From contig NZ_CAJLKP010000056.1 in NCBI RefSeq assembly GCF_905207245.1, positions 1 through 39,790 of the forward strand: DNA of 39,790 nucleotides, in the 5' to 3' direction. The position numbers and the translations under genes are program-made. How positions within the stretch are numbered: position 1 is the first letter of the stretch; the number at the start of each line of letters is the position of its first letter. Source of the stretch: an uncultured Bacteroides sp. Lineage in GTDB: Bacteria > Bacteroidota > Bacteroidia > Bacteroidales > Bacteroidaceae. The notes beneath the pieces are model-generated. The model was not told where the DNA came from. It saw only the letters and a program-made list of their open reading frames with translations, and did not search any database. Shown piece after piece: positions 1 to 7,780 of this stretch.

Positions 1-55
1 GAACCGCCGTACACGGTTTTGCAGACCGCTGACTAAGCCACTCATCCAAGGAACC
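1..55 (-). tRNA. tRNA-Cys (GCA), 3' part outside window
   Basis: Read on the minus strand from 55, the sequence starts GGTTCCTTGG and folds as the 5' part of a tRNA: a 7-nt acceptor strand, a D arm, and an anticodon stem GCGGT/ACCGT (with one G.U pair) around the loop CTGCAAA. This gives anticodon GCA, cysteine. The start of the T arm (GGCGGTTC) is also present. The window ends before the 3' half of the T arm and the acceptor 3' strand, so the gene is cut by the window edge rather than broken. A promoter lies just upstream. Confidence 0.88.
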
Positions 56-76
56 GTCTTTTTTTGTTTGCGGTTG

Positions 77-106
77 CAAAGGTAGTACATTTTTTGAATA
101 TACCAA
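77..106 (-). promoter_or_regulatory. Promoter of tRNA-Cys
   Basis: On the minus strand TACCTTTG (77-84) matches the Bacteroides -7 element TAnnTTTG, and a TTG (104-106) lies 19 bp upstream as the -33 element. It sits at the 3' end of the preceding feo-associated gene and points at the tRNA starting at 55. Confidence 0.65.
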
Positions 107-322
107 CTATCCGCAGCATTTTTTCTTCTTTTCTTTTTTAGTGACACTGCACTCCGCACGCTTCTCGTCCATTAATCGCTTTAAGTCACAACCAGTTACG
201 CAGTTTGCACACGGATTACCATTTTCTTTTGTCCGGCGGAGAAAAGTATAAATCCCCCAACCTATCCGGACAATACACAACAGTAACAGGATTGCGACTA
301 CCCATTGTTGCCAATTCATCAT
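107..322 (-). CDS. FeoB-associated Cys-rich membrane protein
   Basis: A 71-residue protein with one N-terminal membrane segment (about residues 8-25, VAILLLLCIVRIGWGIY), then a cytosolic tail with a Cys cluster (NPCANCVTGC) and a Lys-rich end closing in CCG. This is the layout of the small FeoB-associated Cys-rich proteins that follow feoB in Bacteroidetes and Firmicutes. Its role in ferrous iron uptake is not well defined; metal handling at the cytosolic mouth of FeoB is an inference. Its ATG overlaps the TGA of feoB (ATGA), with an AGGAGG-like site just upstream, so translation is probably coupled to feoB. A second ATG follows immediately and could be the start instead. Confidence 0.85.
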   Translation of the reverse strand: MMNWQQWVVAILLLLCIVRIGWGIYTFLRRTKENGNPCANCVTGCDLKRLMDEKRAECSVTKKEKKKKCCG

Positions 323-2787
323 ACAAATAATCCTCCTATTCTATATATAGCAAATGCCATCACCCATGCAAGCAGTGTAGTGTATGCTGCTGTAAACAGT
401 GCCCATTTCCAACTACCAGACTCTTGCTTGATGGCTACAATCGTGGCAATACACGGAAAATATATAAGCACGAACACCATATAGCAAAAAGCGACCAACG
501 GCGTGATGGGAATACGTTCGGCAAGACTTACCACATCGGCCTCCGCATCATTCGTATAAAGTACTCCCAGCGTACTTACCACCAATTCCTTGGCTCCCAC
601 ACCCGAAAGTATACCGATACCCAGTTTCCAGTCAAAGCCCAACGGCTCAATAACGGGTTCCATCGCTTTACCTATCTGCCCAATGTAGGAATTCTCCTGC
701 TGTTCGGCAACAGTCTCATACGCATCATGGTCAGGATAATAACCCAGTGCCCATATCACGATAGAAGCTATCATAATAATGCCCCCCATCTTGCGGAGAT
801 ATTGCGCCCCCTTCTCCCACGTATGCCGGAAAATGGCTTTTGCTGTAGGCAGGCGATAAGGCGGAAGTTCCATAACGAACGGAGTATCATCCCCCTTCAC
901 CAGAAAACGACTGAACAAGCGTGCCAGTAACACTGCCAACAGAATACCTATCGAGTATATAAGCAACAATATCAGACTACCATTGTTCGGGAAAAACGCA
1001 CCTACCAGCAATAAATAAATCGGCAAGCGGGCACTACATGACATCAACGGATTGACGAGCATAGTAATCAGACGACTCTTGCGGTTTTCAATGGTACGCG
1101 AAGCCATAATAGCGGGAACGTTACACCCAAAACCCATAATCAAAGGAATAAAGGATTTGCCATGCAGCCCCATTTTATGCATAATCTTATCCATAATAAA
1201 CGCCGCACGTGCCATATAACCGGAGTCTTCCATCAGCGATATGCAGAAATAAAGAATAAGAATATTCGGCAGGAAAACGATAACGCCCCCCACACCGCCT
1301 ACAATACCATCCACCAGCAAATCTTTCAGAGGCCCATCCGCCATATTATCACGTATAAGGTTTCCAATAACCTCCACCAGCCATTCAATGCCCATCATCG
1401 GATATTCACCAAGCACAAATGTCCCTTCAAACATGAGGTACATGAAGAGAAAGAAAATAGGAAATCCCCAGAAACGGTGCGTCACGATAGAGTCTATCAC
1501 ACGGGTCGTATGCTCCTTATCCAGATGATTATCCACAAATGTTTCTTTAAGAGCACCGGAGATAAAACCATACTTGGCATCAGTGATTGCCTGGTCGCAA
1601 TCCTCATTCAGTACTTCACGAATCCGACGACTCTCCTGGTCGCGAACAGCTATGATTTCTTTGCCATTAGGCAAGGCTTCGACTATTTTTTCTAAATCCG
1701 GATCATTTTCCAACAATTTGATAGCCAGAAAACGAGTAGAATACTTATGCCTGATGTCCTCATTCTCACTAACAGCACGCTTTACTTCTTCAATGCTACG
1801 TTCCAGTTCCGGCCCATGATTGATATGAATATGACGATAAAAACCATGATGGCTTCCTTCTTCTTTATGAGCCCCAGCGCTATAACCGGGCACAAATTCC
1901 CTATGCCATTCCCGCAAATCTTTCAAGACTTCAGTACGCACATTTTCTTTTTGGTCCAGAAAATCGGCACCTTCATAAATGCTGATAACGACATGGAAAA
2001 GGTCTTCGATACCTTTACCCGTACGTGAGACTGTGGGCACCATAGGGACGCCGAATAACTGACTAAGCGTCATATAATCCAACGTATTACCACTGGCTTC
2101 CAACTCATCGTACATATTAAGGGCCATCACCATGCGCACGTTCATATCAATCAATTGGGTGGTGAGGTAAAGATTGCGCTCCAGATTGGAGGAATCAACC
2201 ACATTGATAACTATATCCGGCGTTTCATTGATGATGTGGTGGCGGACATACATTTCTTCGGGACTATAGGCCGACAAAGAATATGTGCCGGGCAAGTCGA
2301 CAATACGAAATTGATAACCTTGAAAATTGAAATAACCTTCCTTGGCATCCACTGTAACGCCACTGTAATTACCGACGTGTTCGTGTGAACCGGAAGCAAT
2401 ATTGAACAGAGAAGTTTTTCCACAATTGGGATTACCCACTAAAGCGACATTGATGGTGCGACGTTTGCCAAGGGCAGCTCGTTTCAGTGCTTCATCACCC
2501 AGGTAAATATCTTCGCTCATTCCGGGATGATAATCCGGCCTCGTCGCTTGCTCTTTCGCTTCCTGTTCACTGATGATTTCAATCATCCCTGCTTCCTGGC
2601 GGCGCAGAGAGATTTCATAACCCATTACTTTATATTTGATAGGATCTTTCAACGGGGCATTCAGCAAAACTTCCACAGTTTTGCCTTTAATGAAGCCCAT
2701 TTCTACAATTCGTTTACGGAAACCGCCGTGTCCCAGAACTTTAACGATTACACCTTTTTCTCCTGTTTTTAATTCGGACAAACGCAT
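319..2787 (-). CDS. feoB: Ferrous iron transporter, FeoA-FeoB fusion
   Basis: GTP-dependent Fe(II) importer of the inner membrane. The ATG at 2787 gives 822 residues; a longer reading frame begins further upstream, but it starts with residues that do not belong to FeoA and runs through the promoter. Residues 1-75 are a FeoA (SH3-like) domain beginning MRLSELKTG. The GTPase follows with G1 GNPNCGKT (118-125), switch I threonine, G3 DLPG, G4 NMYD and G5 around VSRTGKG. The C-terminal half holds the membrane Gate/Core segments with the expected GCNVPAIMASR stretch. Fusion of FeoA to FeoB is usual in Bacteroides. It is followed by a 4-bp overlapping Cys-rich partner gene. Confidence 0.95.
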   Translation of the reverse strand: MRLSELKTGEKGVIVKVLGHGGFRKRIVEMGFIKGKTVEVLLNAPLKDPIKYKVMGYEISLRRQEAGMIEIISEQEAKEQATRPDYHPGMSEDIYLGDEALKRAALGKRRTINVALVGNPNCGKTSLFNIASGSHEHVGNYSGVTVDAKEGYFNFQGYQFRIVDLPGTYSLSAYSPEEMYVRHHIINETPDIVINVVDSSNLERNLYLTTQLIDMNVRMVMALNMYDELEASGNTLDYMTLSQLFGVPMVPTVSRTGKGIEDLFHVVISIYEGADFLDQKENVRTEVLKDLREWHREFVPGYSAGAHKEEGSHHGFYRHIHINHGPELERSIEEVKRAVSENEDIRHKYSTRFLAIKLLENDPDLEKIVEALPNGKEIIAVRDQESRRIREVLNEDCDQAITDAKYGFISGALKETFVDNHLDKEHTTRVIDSIVTHRFWGFPIFFLFMYLMFEGTFVLGEYPMMGIEWLVEVIGNLIRDNMADGPLKDLLVDGIVGGVGGVIVFLPNILILYFCISLMEDSGYMARAAFIMDKIMHKMGLHGKSFIPLIMGFGCNVPAIMASRTIENRKSRLITMLVNPLMSCSARLPIYLLLVGAFFPNNGSLILLLIYSIGILLAVLLARLFSRFLVKGDDTPFVMELPPYRLPTAKAIFRHTWEKGAQYLRKMGGIIMIASIVIWALGYYPDHDAYETVAEQQENSYIGQIGKAMEPVIEPLGFDWKLGIGILSGVGAKELVVSTLGVLYTNDAEADVVSLAERIPITPLVAFCYMVFVLIYFPCIATIVAIKQESGSWKWALFTAAYTTLLAWVMAFAIYRIGGLFV

Positions 2788-2815
2788 AGTCTTCTCTCTT
2801 TCATTAATTTTGGTG

Positions 2816-2847
2816 CAAAGATAAATGTTTTGCTTGTAGCGCACAAA
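2816..2847 (-). promoter_or_regulatory. Promoter of feoAB operon
   Basis: On the minus strand TATCTTTG (2816-2823) is a perfect -7 element, with TTTG at 2844-2847 about 20 bp upstream. The feoB ATG at 2787 lies about 28 nt downstream of the -7 box. Confidence 0.7.
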
Positions 2848-2897
2848 TTATTTAGATTGTTTTTAAATAAGGAATCAAAAAGGGTATGTTTCCAGAA

Positions 2898-2907
2898 GAT
2901 AATTATC
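2898..2907. promoter_or_regulatory. GATAATTATC palindrome, possible iron-regulator site
   Basis: A perfect 10-bp palindrome in the divergent region between feoAB and tilS. GATAAT/ATTATC are the half-sites of the classical Fur box, but only a compressed single copy is present, and it lies about 75 bp upstream of the feo -7 box and 20 bp upstream of the tilS -7 box. A role in iron control is only a suggestion. Confidence 0.25.
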
Positions 2908-2927
2908 AGGAATAATCAAATAAAATG

Positions 2928-2935
2928 TATCTTTG
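2928..2935 (+). promoter_or_regulatory. Promoter -7 element of tilS
   Basis: TATCTTTG is a perfect -7 element only 4 bp before the ATG of tilS at 2940, so the transcript would start at or next to the start codon. No convincing -33 element is seen. Confidence 0.6.
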
Positions 2936-2939
2936 CGGC

Positions 2940-4247
2940 ATGAACAAGAAAAAGATAACGCAATACATCGAGCAAGAAAAGCTTTTCACCTTGAAAGACA
3001 AAGTCTTGGTGGCGCTGAGCGGCGGAGCTGACTCAGTAGCATTATTGCATCTACTTCTTGACATGGGATACACCTGCGAAGCAGCGCACTGCAACTTTCA
3101 TCTGCGGGGCGACGAGTCGGACCGGGATGAGGCATTTGTCCGCCAACTGTGCCTGCAACTGGAAACTCCGTTACATATCCGGCATTTCCAAACGACGGAA
3201 GAAGCAGCCAAACGGCACATATCCATCGAAATGGCAGCACGGGAATTGCGCTACGCCTGGTTTGAAGAGCTCCGCCTGAAACAAAAGGCGGATGTCATCG
3301 CCGTAGCTCATCACAAAGACGATAGTGTAGAAACCCTTCTACTGAACCTTATCCGTGGAACAGGCATCAACGGGCTACTGGGCATTCGTCCCAAAAACGG
3401 AAATATTGTCCGCCCCTTGCTGTGCATCGACCGGAGAGAAATAACAGAATATCTGCAAGAAATCGGACAGCCTTACATAACAGACAGCACCAACCTGCAA
3501 GACGAATACACCCGCAACAAAATACGCCTCAACCTTCTGCCCTTGATGCAGGAAATTAATCCTTCGGTAAAAGAGGGCCTTCTCCGCACTGCAACATATC
3601 TGAATGATGCAGCTCTCTTATATAAGAAAGGTATAGAGGAAGGAAAACAAAGAGTGCAGGCCGGACAGAGCATCTCAATAAAAGCCTTACTCGAGGAACC
3701 TGCACCGGAAACTTTATTGTTTGAGATTTTATCTCCGTTGGGGTTCAACGGCACCCAAATAAAAGATATATTCGCCTCTCTGAACGGACAACCGGGAAAA
3801 AAATTCCTCAGCAAAGAATGGCGCGTCATCAAAGACCGGACATTATTATTGATAGCCCCTATCTGTTCTACCGATTCTTCAACCATATTATCTCCGAACG
3901 ATGACGTCCTCCCCTTCCGACTCATTATGGAAGAGCGGGAACTCACAAACGGCTTCGTCATTCCACGCGACCGGAATACGGCTTGCTTCGATGCAGATAA
4001 ATTAGAGTCATCCCTCACCGTAAGACGTTACCGCCAAGGAGACAGCTTCGTCCCCTTCGGCATGACGGGACGAAAGAAAGTCAGCGATTACCTTACCGAT
4101 CGTAAATTCTCTCTTTCACGCAAAGAACAGCAATGGATGCTTTGCAGCGGCAGACACATTATCTGGCTGATAGGCGAACGCACCGACAACCGTTTCAGGA
4201 TAGATGAGAATACCCGCAGGATAATCATAGTGAAATTTATCCCATAA
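2940..4247 (+). CDS. tilS: tRNA(Ile)-lysidine synthase
   Basis: TilS attaches lysine to C34 of the CAU anticodon of a tRNA-Ile using ATP, so that it reads AUA. The PP-loop SGGADS lies at residues 27-32 of the 435-residue protein. Further N-terminal catalytic signatures (HCNFHLRG, AHHKDDSVET, RNKIRLNLLP) follow, and the C-terminal TilS substrate-binding domain ends around RRIIIVKF. The ATG at 2940 was chosen because the upstream in-frame ATG (2925) lies before and across the promoter -7 box and adds only five residues without family similarity. It is transcribed divergently from feoAB and converges on the EFR1 gene, with a large palindrome between. Confidence 0.93.
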   Translation: MNKKKITQYIEQEKLFTLKDKVLVALSGGADSVALLHLLLDMGYTCEAAHCNFHLRGDESDRDEAFVRQLCLQLETPLHIRHFQTTEEAAKRHISIEMAARELRYAWFEELRLKQKADVIAVAHHKDDSVETLLLNLIRGTGINGLLGIRPKNGNIVRPLLCIDRREITEYLQEIGQPYITDSTNLQDEYTRNKIRLNLLPLMQEINPSVKEGLLRTATYLNDAALLYKKGIEEGKQRVQAGQSISIKALLEEPAPETLLFEILSPLGFNGTQIKDIFASLNGQPGKKFLSKEWRVIKDRTLLLIAPICSTDSSTILSPNDDVLPFRLIMEERELTNGFVIPRDRNTACFDADKLESSLTVRRYRQGDSFVPFGMTGRKKVSDYLTDRKFSLSRKEQQWMLCSGRHIIWLIGERTDNRFRIDENTRRIIIVKFIP

Positions 4248-4302
4248 GACCAGCCATACCAATCCCTCTCCCTGCAATAGTTTAATACCGGAATAGCGAA
4301 AG

Positions 4303-4400
4303 CTAATTCGTTCCACCATGGGGTACTTTGCGTTCCTCCATAAGGGGACGAAAAGAACCTTATAAGGGAACGCAAAGTACCCCATGGTGGAACGAATTAG
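4303..4400. repeat. Perfect 34-bp inverted repeat (long hairpin)
   Basis: Positions 4303-4336 and 4367-4400 are perfect inverted copies of 34 nt, starting CTAATTCGTTCC and ending in the mirror GGAACGAATTAG. The 30-nt centre holds an inner 6-bp stem (ATAAGG 4340-4345 with CCTTAT 4358-4363). The element lies between two convergent genes, tilS and the EFR1 gene. No T-run follows on either side, so an ordinary intrinsic terminator is not obvious. The length and perfection suggest a small mobile repeat (MITE-like) or a structured bidirectional stop. Confidence 0.85.
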
Positions 4401-4470
4401 TATTCACATAAAAAAAGGTTATTTCCCGCATGAACAGAAAATAACCATCTATAGAAAATCAATTAATTAT

Positions 4471-5301
4471 TTAAATGATAATTCTCGCCTCCTTCTGCCG
4501 CGCAAAACAATCCGAAAGCAACACAGCAAACGGAGTATCATACGTCCGCGCCTTGAATGGACATCCTTTGACGCAAGCGCAGCACTTGATGCACTTTTCT
4601 GCAATCGTATTGCACTCATCACCTTTTATAATAGCTCCCGACGGGCAATGAGCCGCACAAACACCACAATGCGTGCACAGTTCCGCGTTCACTTCAGGCA
4701 CGCGCGGCAAAGGCACTCCACTCTTACGCAGCTTTATCACCCTGCGCAAGAACTTGAACAAAGGCAGGAAAGGCTGACGGGGACGCTGAATGCGATTCAC
4801 ATCTACCGGATACAAATGTTCCATATCTGCAGCCGCATTAATTTTCGTTCGTAACTTCGCGCCAAACTCCTCCGCATACTGCAGATCGTTCGCATCCGGA
4901 CGCCCTACAGCAACCGGATGTTGCTCCGTACTATAAGAATGCTCTCCCACAAATGTCGCTCCTGCAATCACTTTGAAGCCATGCGCAGAAGCAAATGCAT
5001 CCAATTCCACCAAAGCCTTCTCATAAGCACGGTTACCATAAACCACCACCAACACTACCGGAGCTCCCGATGCACGAATTCCTTGCAGACGCTCCATTGC
5101 CAAAGGAGCCACTTTGCCACCATATACAGGAACTGCAATTACGGTCAATGTATTCTCCGCAATATCCACTTCGGCAGCATACAATGTTAAATCCGTCGTA
5201 ATTATATTTGTTAGCCCTGTTCCGCGAACAATTGCCTCGCCAACTTGTTTAGACGTGTGAGTGGGCGAGAAACAGATGAGATGAACTGCGTTTATATCCA
5301 T
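4471..5301 (-). CDS. EFR1-type flavodoxin/ferredoxin protein
   Basis: A 276-residue soluble redox protein. The N-terminal half is flavodoxin-like: a FMN-loop-like SPTHTSKQ follows the first strand, and VPVYGGKVAP corresponds to the second loop. The C-terminal part has two [4Fe-4S] motifs, CTHCGVCAAHC (209-219) and CIKCCACVKGC (237-247). This is the EFR1 arrangement found in anaerobes and is thought to carry electrons between flavin and Fe-S centres; no partner is encoded nearby. The in-frame frame extends to a GTG at 5313, but the ATG at 5301 gives the better start about 32 nt after the promoter -7 box. Convergent with tilS. Confidence 0.85.
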   Translation of the reverse strand: MDINAVHLICFSPTHTSKQVGEAIVRGTGLTNIITTDLTLYAAEVDIAENTLTVIAVPVYGGKVAPLAMERLQGIRASGAPVVLVVVYGNRAYEKALVELDAFASAHGFKVIAGATFVGEHSYSTEQHPVAVGRPDANDLQYAEEFGAKLRTKINAAADMEHLYPVDVNRIQRPRQPFLPLFKFLRRVIKLRKSGVPLPRVPEVNAELCTHCGVCAAHCPSGAIIKGDECNTIAEKCIKCCACVKGCPFKARTYDTPFAVLLSDCFARQKEARIII

Positions 5302-5332
5302 AATTTTATGCACTTTTTCTTAGTTTATCAAG

Positions 5333-5340
5333 CAAAGATA
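5333..5340 (-). promoter_or_regulatory. Promoter -7 element of EFR1 gene
   Basis: TATCTTTG on the minus strand, a perfect -7 element, about 32 nt before the ATG at 5301. Confidence 0.6.
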
Positions 5341-5393
5341 AAGTTTTAAAATTAAAAAAAAGACGAATTGTTTATGAAACCAAAAATATTTAT

Positions 5394-5595
5394 TACCTTT
5401 GTGCCGTTGAAACAATCTGCAACTCCTAAGTGCGGGTAGTTAACCAGATTTCCGGTTCAATAATAAATATCCCATAACCATAGTATTTTTATAGATAAAG
5501 GTATATTTGCCACGTTGCTTGTGACGACAACCGCAGCAGTGTGAACATATCTGTCCGATAACAAAAGAAATATAAATCATTCACATATATACTGT
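5394..5595 (+). promoter_or_regulatory. rho promoters and long 5' leader
   Basis: Two -7 elements precede rho: TACCTTTG (5394-5401) and TATATTTG (5502-5509). Starting from the first, the leader is about 185 nt; from the second, about 75 nt. No convincing hairpin with a T-run is visible in it. Long leaders upstream of rho commonly serve autoregulation by premature Rho-dependent termination, known from E. coli; that this happens here is inference. Confidence 0.5.
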
Positions 5596-7656
5596 ATGTA
5601 TAATATCATTCAATTGAACGACAAAAATTTGTCGGAACTTCAAACTATTGCCCAGGAACTGGGTATCAAAAAGACAGACTCACTAAAAAAAGAAGAACTT
5701 GTTTACAAGATACTTGATGAACAAGCCATCGCAGGTGCTACCAAGAAAGTTGCTGCTGAAAAGCTGAAAGAAGAGCGTAAAGTGGACAGACAAGAGAAAC
5801 GCACCCGTGTGACCGTAAAAAAAGAGAGTACTGACAAAGTTTTCACCGCCAACAAAAATGGTGATCTCACCAAGGCAAAAGCAGAAGCCACAGCCGTATC
5901 TGCTAAAGTACGTCCCGTAGTAGAAGCTACTAAAACACCGGTAGCAGAAAAAACTCCCGAAGTAACTGCAACTGTTGCTCCCGAAAAGGCCGAAGATTCT
6001 ACCACCCCGAAGCGTAAACCGGGACGTCCGCGCAAAGCTAAACCGGAAGAAAAGATGCCTGCACCGGTTGTAAAAGAAGAACTCAAGAAGGCAGAACCCG
6101 AGCTAAGTTTTGAAGCCGAAACGCCCAAAGTAGTAACACCGAAAACCGAGGTACCCAAAATTGCAGCACCCAAAGTAACCAAAAAAGTCGTAGTAGAAGA
6201 CAGCCCTATTCTGTCAGAACCCGAAGATGACTTCATTCCCATCGAAGACCTTCCGACTGAAAAGGTAGAACTTCCTTCCGAACTTCTCGGTAAATTCGAA
6301 GCCACCAAAGCTGAAACTCCCGCAGTGGCACCTATAGCAGAACCTGCATCTACAATGGTGCAACGACCACGCCTTCGTCCTCGCGACAATAACAATACTC
6401 CTTACAATAACAATCGTAACAACAACCAACGCCCTGTGCAGCAACAGCGCCCCGGACAGCCGCAGAATAGTGGTGACAACTATGCTCCTGTTCAAGAACG
6501 CAGAGTTATAGCTGAACGCGAAAAAGTATATGAATTCGATGATATCCTGACCGGTACTGGTGTACTGGAAATCATGCAGGACGGTTACGGTTTCCTTCGT
6601 TCTTCCGATTACAATTACCTCTCTTCTCCAGACGATATTTACGTTTCACAATCTCAAATCAAACTTTTTGGTCTAAAGACAGGTGATGTTGTAGAAGGCG
6701 TTATTCGTCCACCTAAAGAAGGAGAGAAATACTTTCCACTGGTGAAAGTGGAGAAAATCAATGGACGAGACCCGGCTTTCGTGCGCGACCGTGTACCTTT
6801 CGAACACCTCACGCCTCTGTTCCCCGACGAAAAGTTCAGACTGTGCAAAGGTGGATACTCCGACTCTATGTCTGCCCGTGTAGTCGACCTCTTCGCTCCT
6901 ATTGGTAAAGGTCAGCGTGCATTGATAGTGGCACAACCCAAGACCGGTAAGACCATTTTGATGAAAGACATCGCTAACGCTATTGCAGCAAACCATCCGG
7001 AAGTATACATGATAATGTTACTCATTGACGAACGTCCGGAAGAAGTAACCGATATGGCACGCACCGTAAATGCTGAAGTTATCGCTTCAACCTTTGACGA
7101 GCCTGCCGAACGCCACGTAAAAATAGCCGGTATTGTATTGGAAAAGGCAAAAAGACTAGTGGAATGTGGTCATGACGTTGTTATCTTCCTGGATTCTATC
7201 ACTCGTCTGGCACGTGCTTACAACACGGTTTCTCCGGCTTCCGGTAAAGTGCTTTCCGGTGGTGTGGATGCCAACGCACTGCACAAGCCCAAACGCTTCT
7301 TCGGTGCTGCCCGTAACATTGAGAACGGCGGTTCACTCACCATTCTGGCTACTGCTCTGATTGATACCGGTTCTAAGATGGATGAAGTTATCTTCGAAGA
7401 ATTTAAGGGTACAGGTAACATGGAACTGCAACTCGACCGCAACCTGTCCAACAAACGAATTTTCCCTGCTGTCAACATTGTTGCTTCCAGCACTCGCCGC
7501 GACGACCTGCTGCAAGACAAGCAAACATTGGATCGCATGTGGATACTCCGCAAATACCTGGCCGACATGAATCCGATAGAAGCCATGGATTTTGTGAAAG
7601 ACCGCATGGAAAAAACCAGAGACAACGACGAATTCCTGATGAGTATGAACAGTTAA
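5596..7656 (+). CDS. rho: Transcription termination factor Rho, long-insert type
   Basis: Hexameric RNA helicase that ends transcription. The 686-residue protein is far longer than the 419 of E. coli. Order: Rho N domain (about 1-45), a disordered Lys/Ala/Pro/Glu-rich insert (about 50-260), an Asn/Gln/Arg-rich patch (about 262-292), the cold-shock-like RNA-binding domain (about 318-395, with DGYGFLRSSDYNY), and the RecA-like ATPase with Walker A PKTGKT (448-453), Walker B VVIFLD and the conserved C-terminal GTGNMEL region. The insert contains an AT-hook-like KRKPGRPRK at 139-147. Published work on B. thetaiotaomicron Rho links such a disordered region to condensate formation and gut fitness. 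A strong hairpin terminator follows. Confidence 0.96.
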   Translation: MYNIIQLNDKNLSELQTIAQELGIKKTDSLKKEELVYKILDEQAIAGATKKVAAEKLKEERKVDRQEKRTRVTVKKESTDKVFTANKNGDLTKAKAEATAVSAKVRPVVEATKTPVAEKTPEVTATVAPEKAEDSTTPKRKPGRPRKAKPEEKMPAPVVKEELKKAEPELSFEAETPKVVTPKTEVPKIAAPKVTKKVVVEDSPILSEPEDDFIPIEDLPTEKVELPSELLGKFEATKAETPAVAPIAEPASTMVQRPRLRPRDNNNTPYNNNRNNNQRPVQQQRPGQPQNSGDNYAPVQERRVIAEREKVYEFDDILTGTGVLEIMQDGYGFLRSSDYNYLSSPDDIYVSQSQIKLFGLKTGDVVEGVIRPPKEGEKYFPLVKVEKINGRDPAFVRDRVPFEHLTPLFPDEKFRLCKGGYSDSMSARVVDLFAPIGKGQRALIVAQPKTGKTILMKDIANAIAANHPEVYMIMLLIDERPEEVTDMARTVNAEVIASTFDEPAERHVKIAGIVLEKAKRLVECGHDVVIFLDSITRLARAYNTVSPASGKVLSGGVDANALHKPKRFFGAARNIENGGSLTILATALIDTGSKMDEVIFEEFKGTGNMELQLDRNLSNKRIFPAVNIVASSTRRDDLLQDKQTLDRMWILRKYLADMNPIEAMDFVKDRMEKTRDNDEFLMSMNS

Positions 7657-7680
7657 GACTGTCCTCTTACAATATTGTAC

Positions 7681-7726
7681 AAAAGCTTTCAATTACGTCC
7701 AAAAATGTAATTGGAAGCTTTTTTAT
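7681..7726 (+). terminator. Intrinsic terminator after rho
   Basis: A 16-bp stem (7681-7696 with 7707-7722, one G.U pair) closes a 10-nt loop and runs into a T-stretch. It starts 24 nt after the rho stop codon. Confidence 0.85.
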
Positions 7727-7740
7727 TTCCCCCTTTTCTC

Positions 7741-7748
7741 TACATTTG
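7741..7748 (+). promoter_or_regulatory. Promoter -7 element of sulfatase gene
   Basis: TACATTTG matches TAnnTTTG, just after the rho terminator and 32 nt before the sulfatase ATG. Confidence 0.55.
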
Positions 7749-7780
7749 CCTATCTAATTTGAACAAAAAATTCTGAAACC

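Noticed and set aside
2788..2844. Upstream extension of feoB by 19 codons
   Set aside because: It crosses the -7 promoter box and adds residues outside the FeoA domain.
5703..6395. A 230-codon Ser/Val-rich frame opposite rho
   Set aside because: It mirrors the low-complexity Lys/Ala/Pro insert of Rho and has no independent signal.
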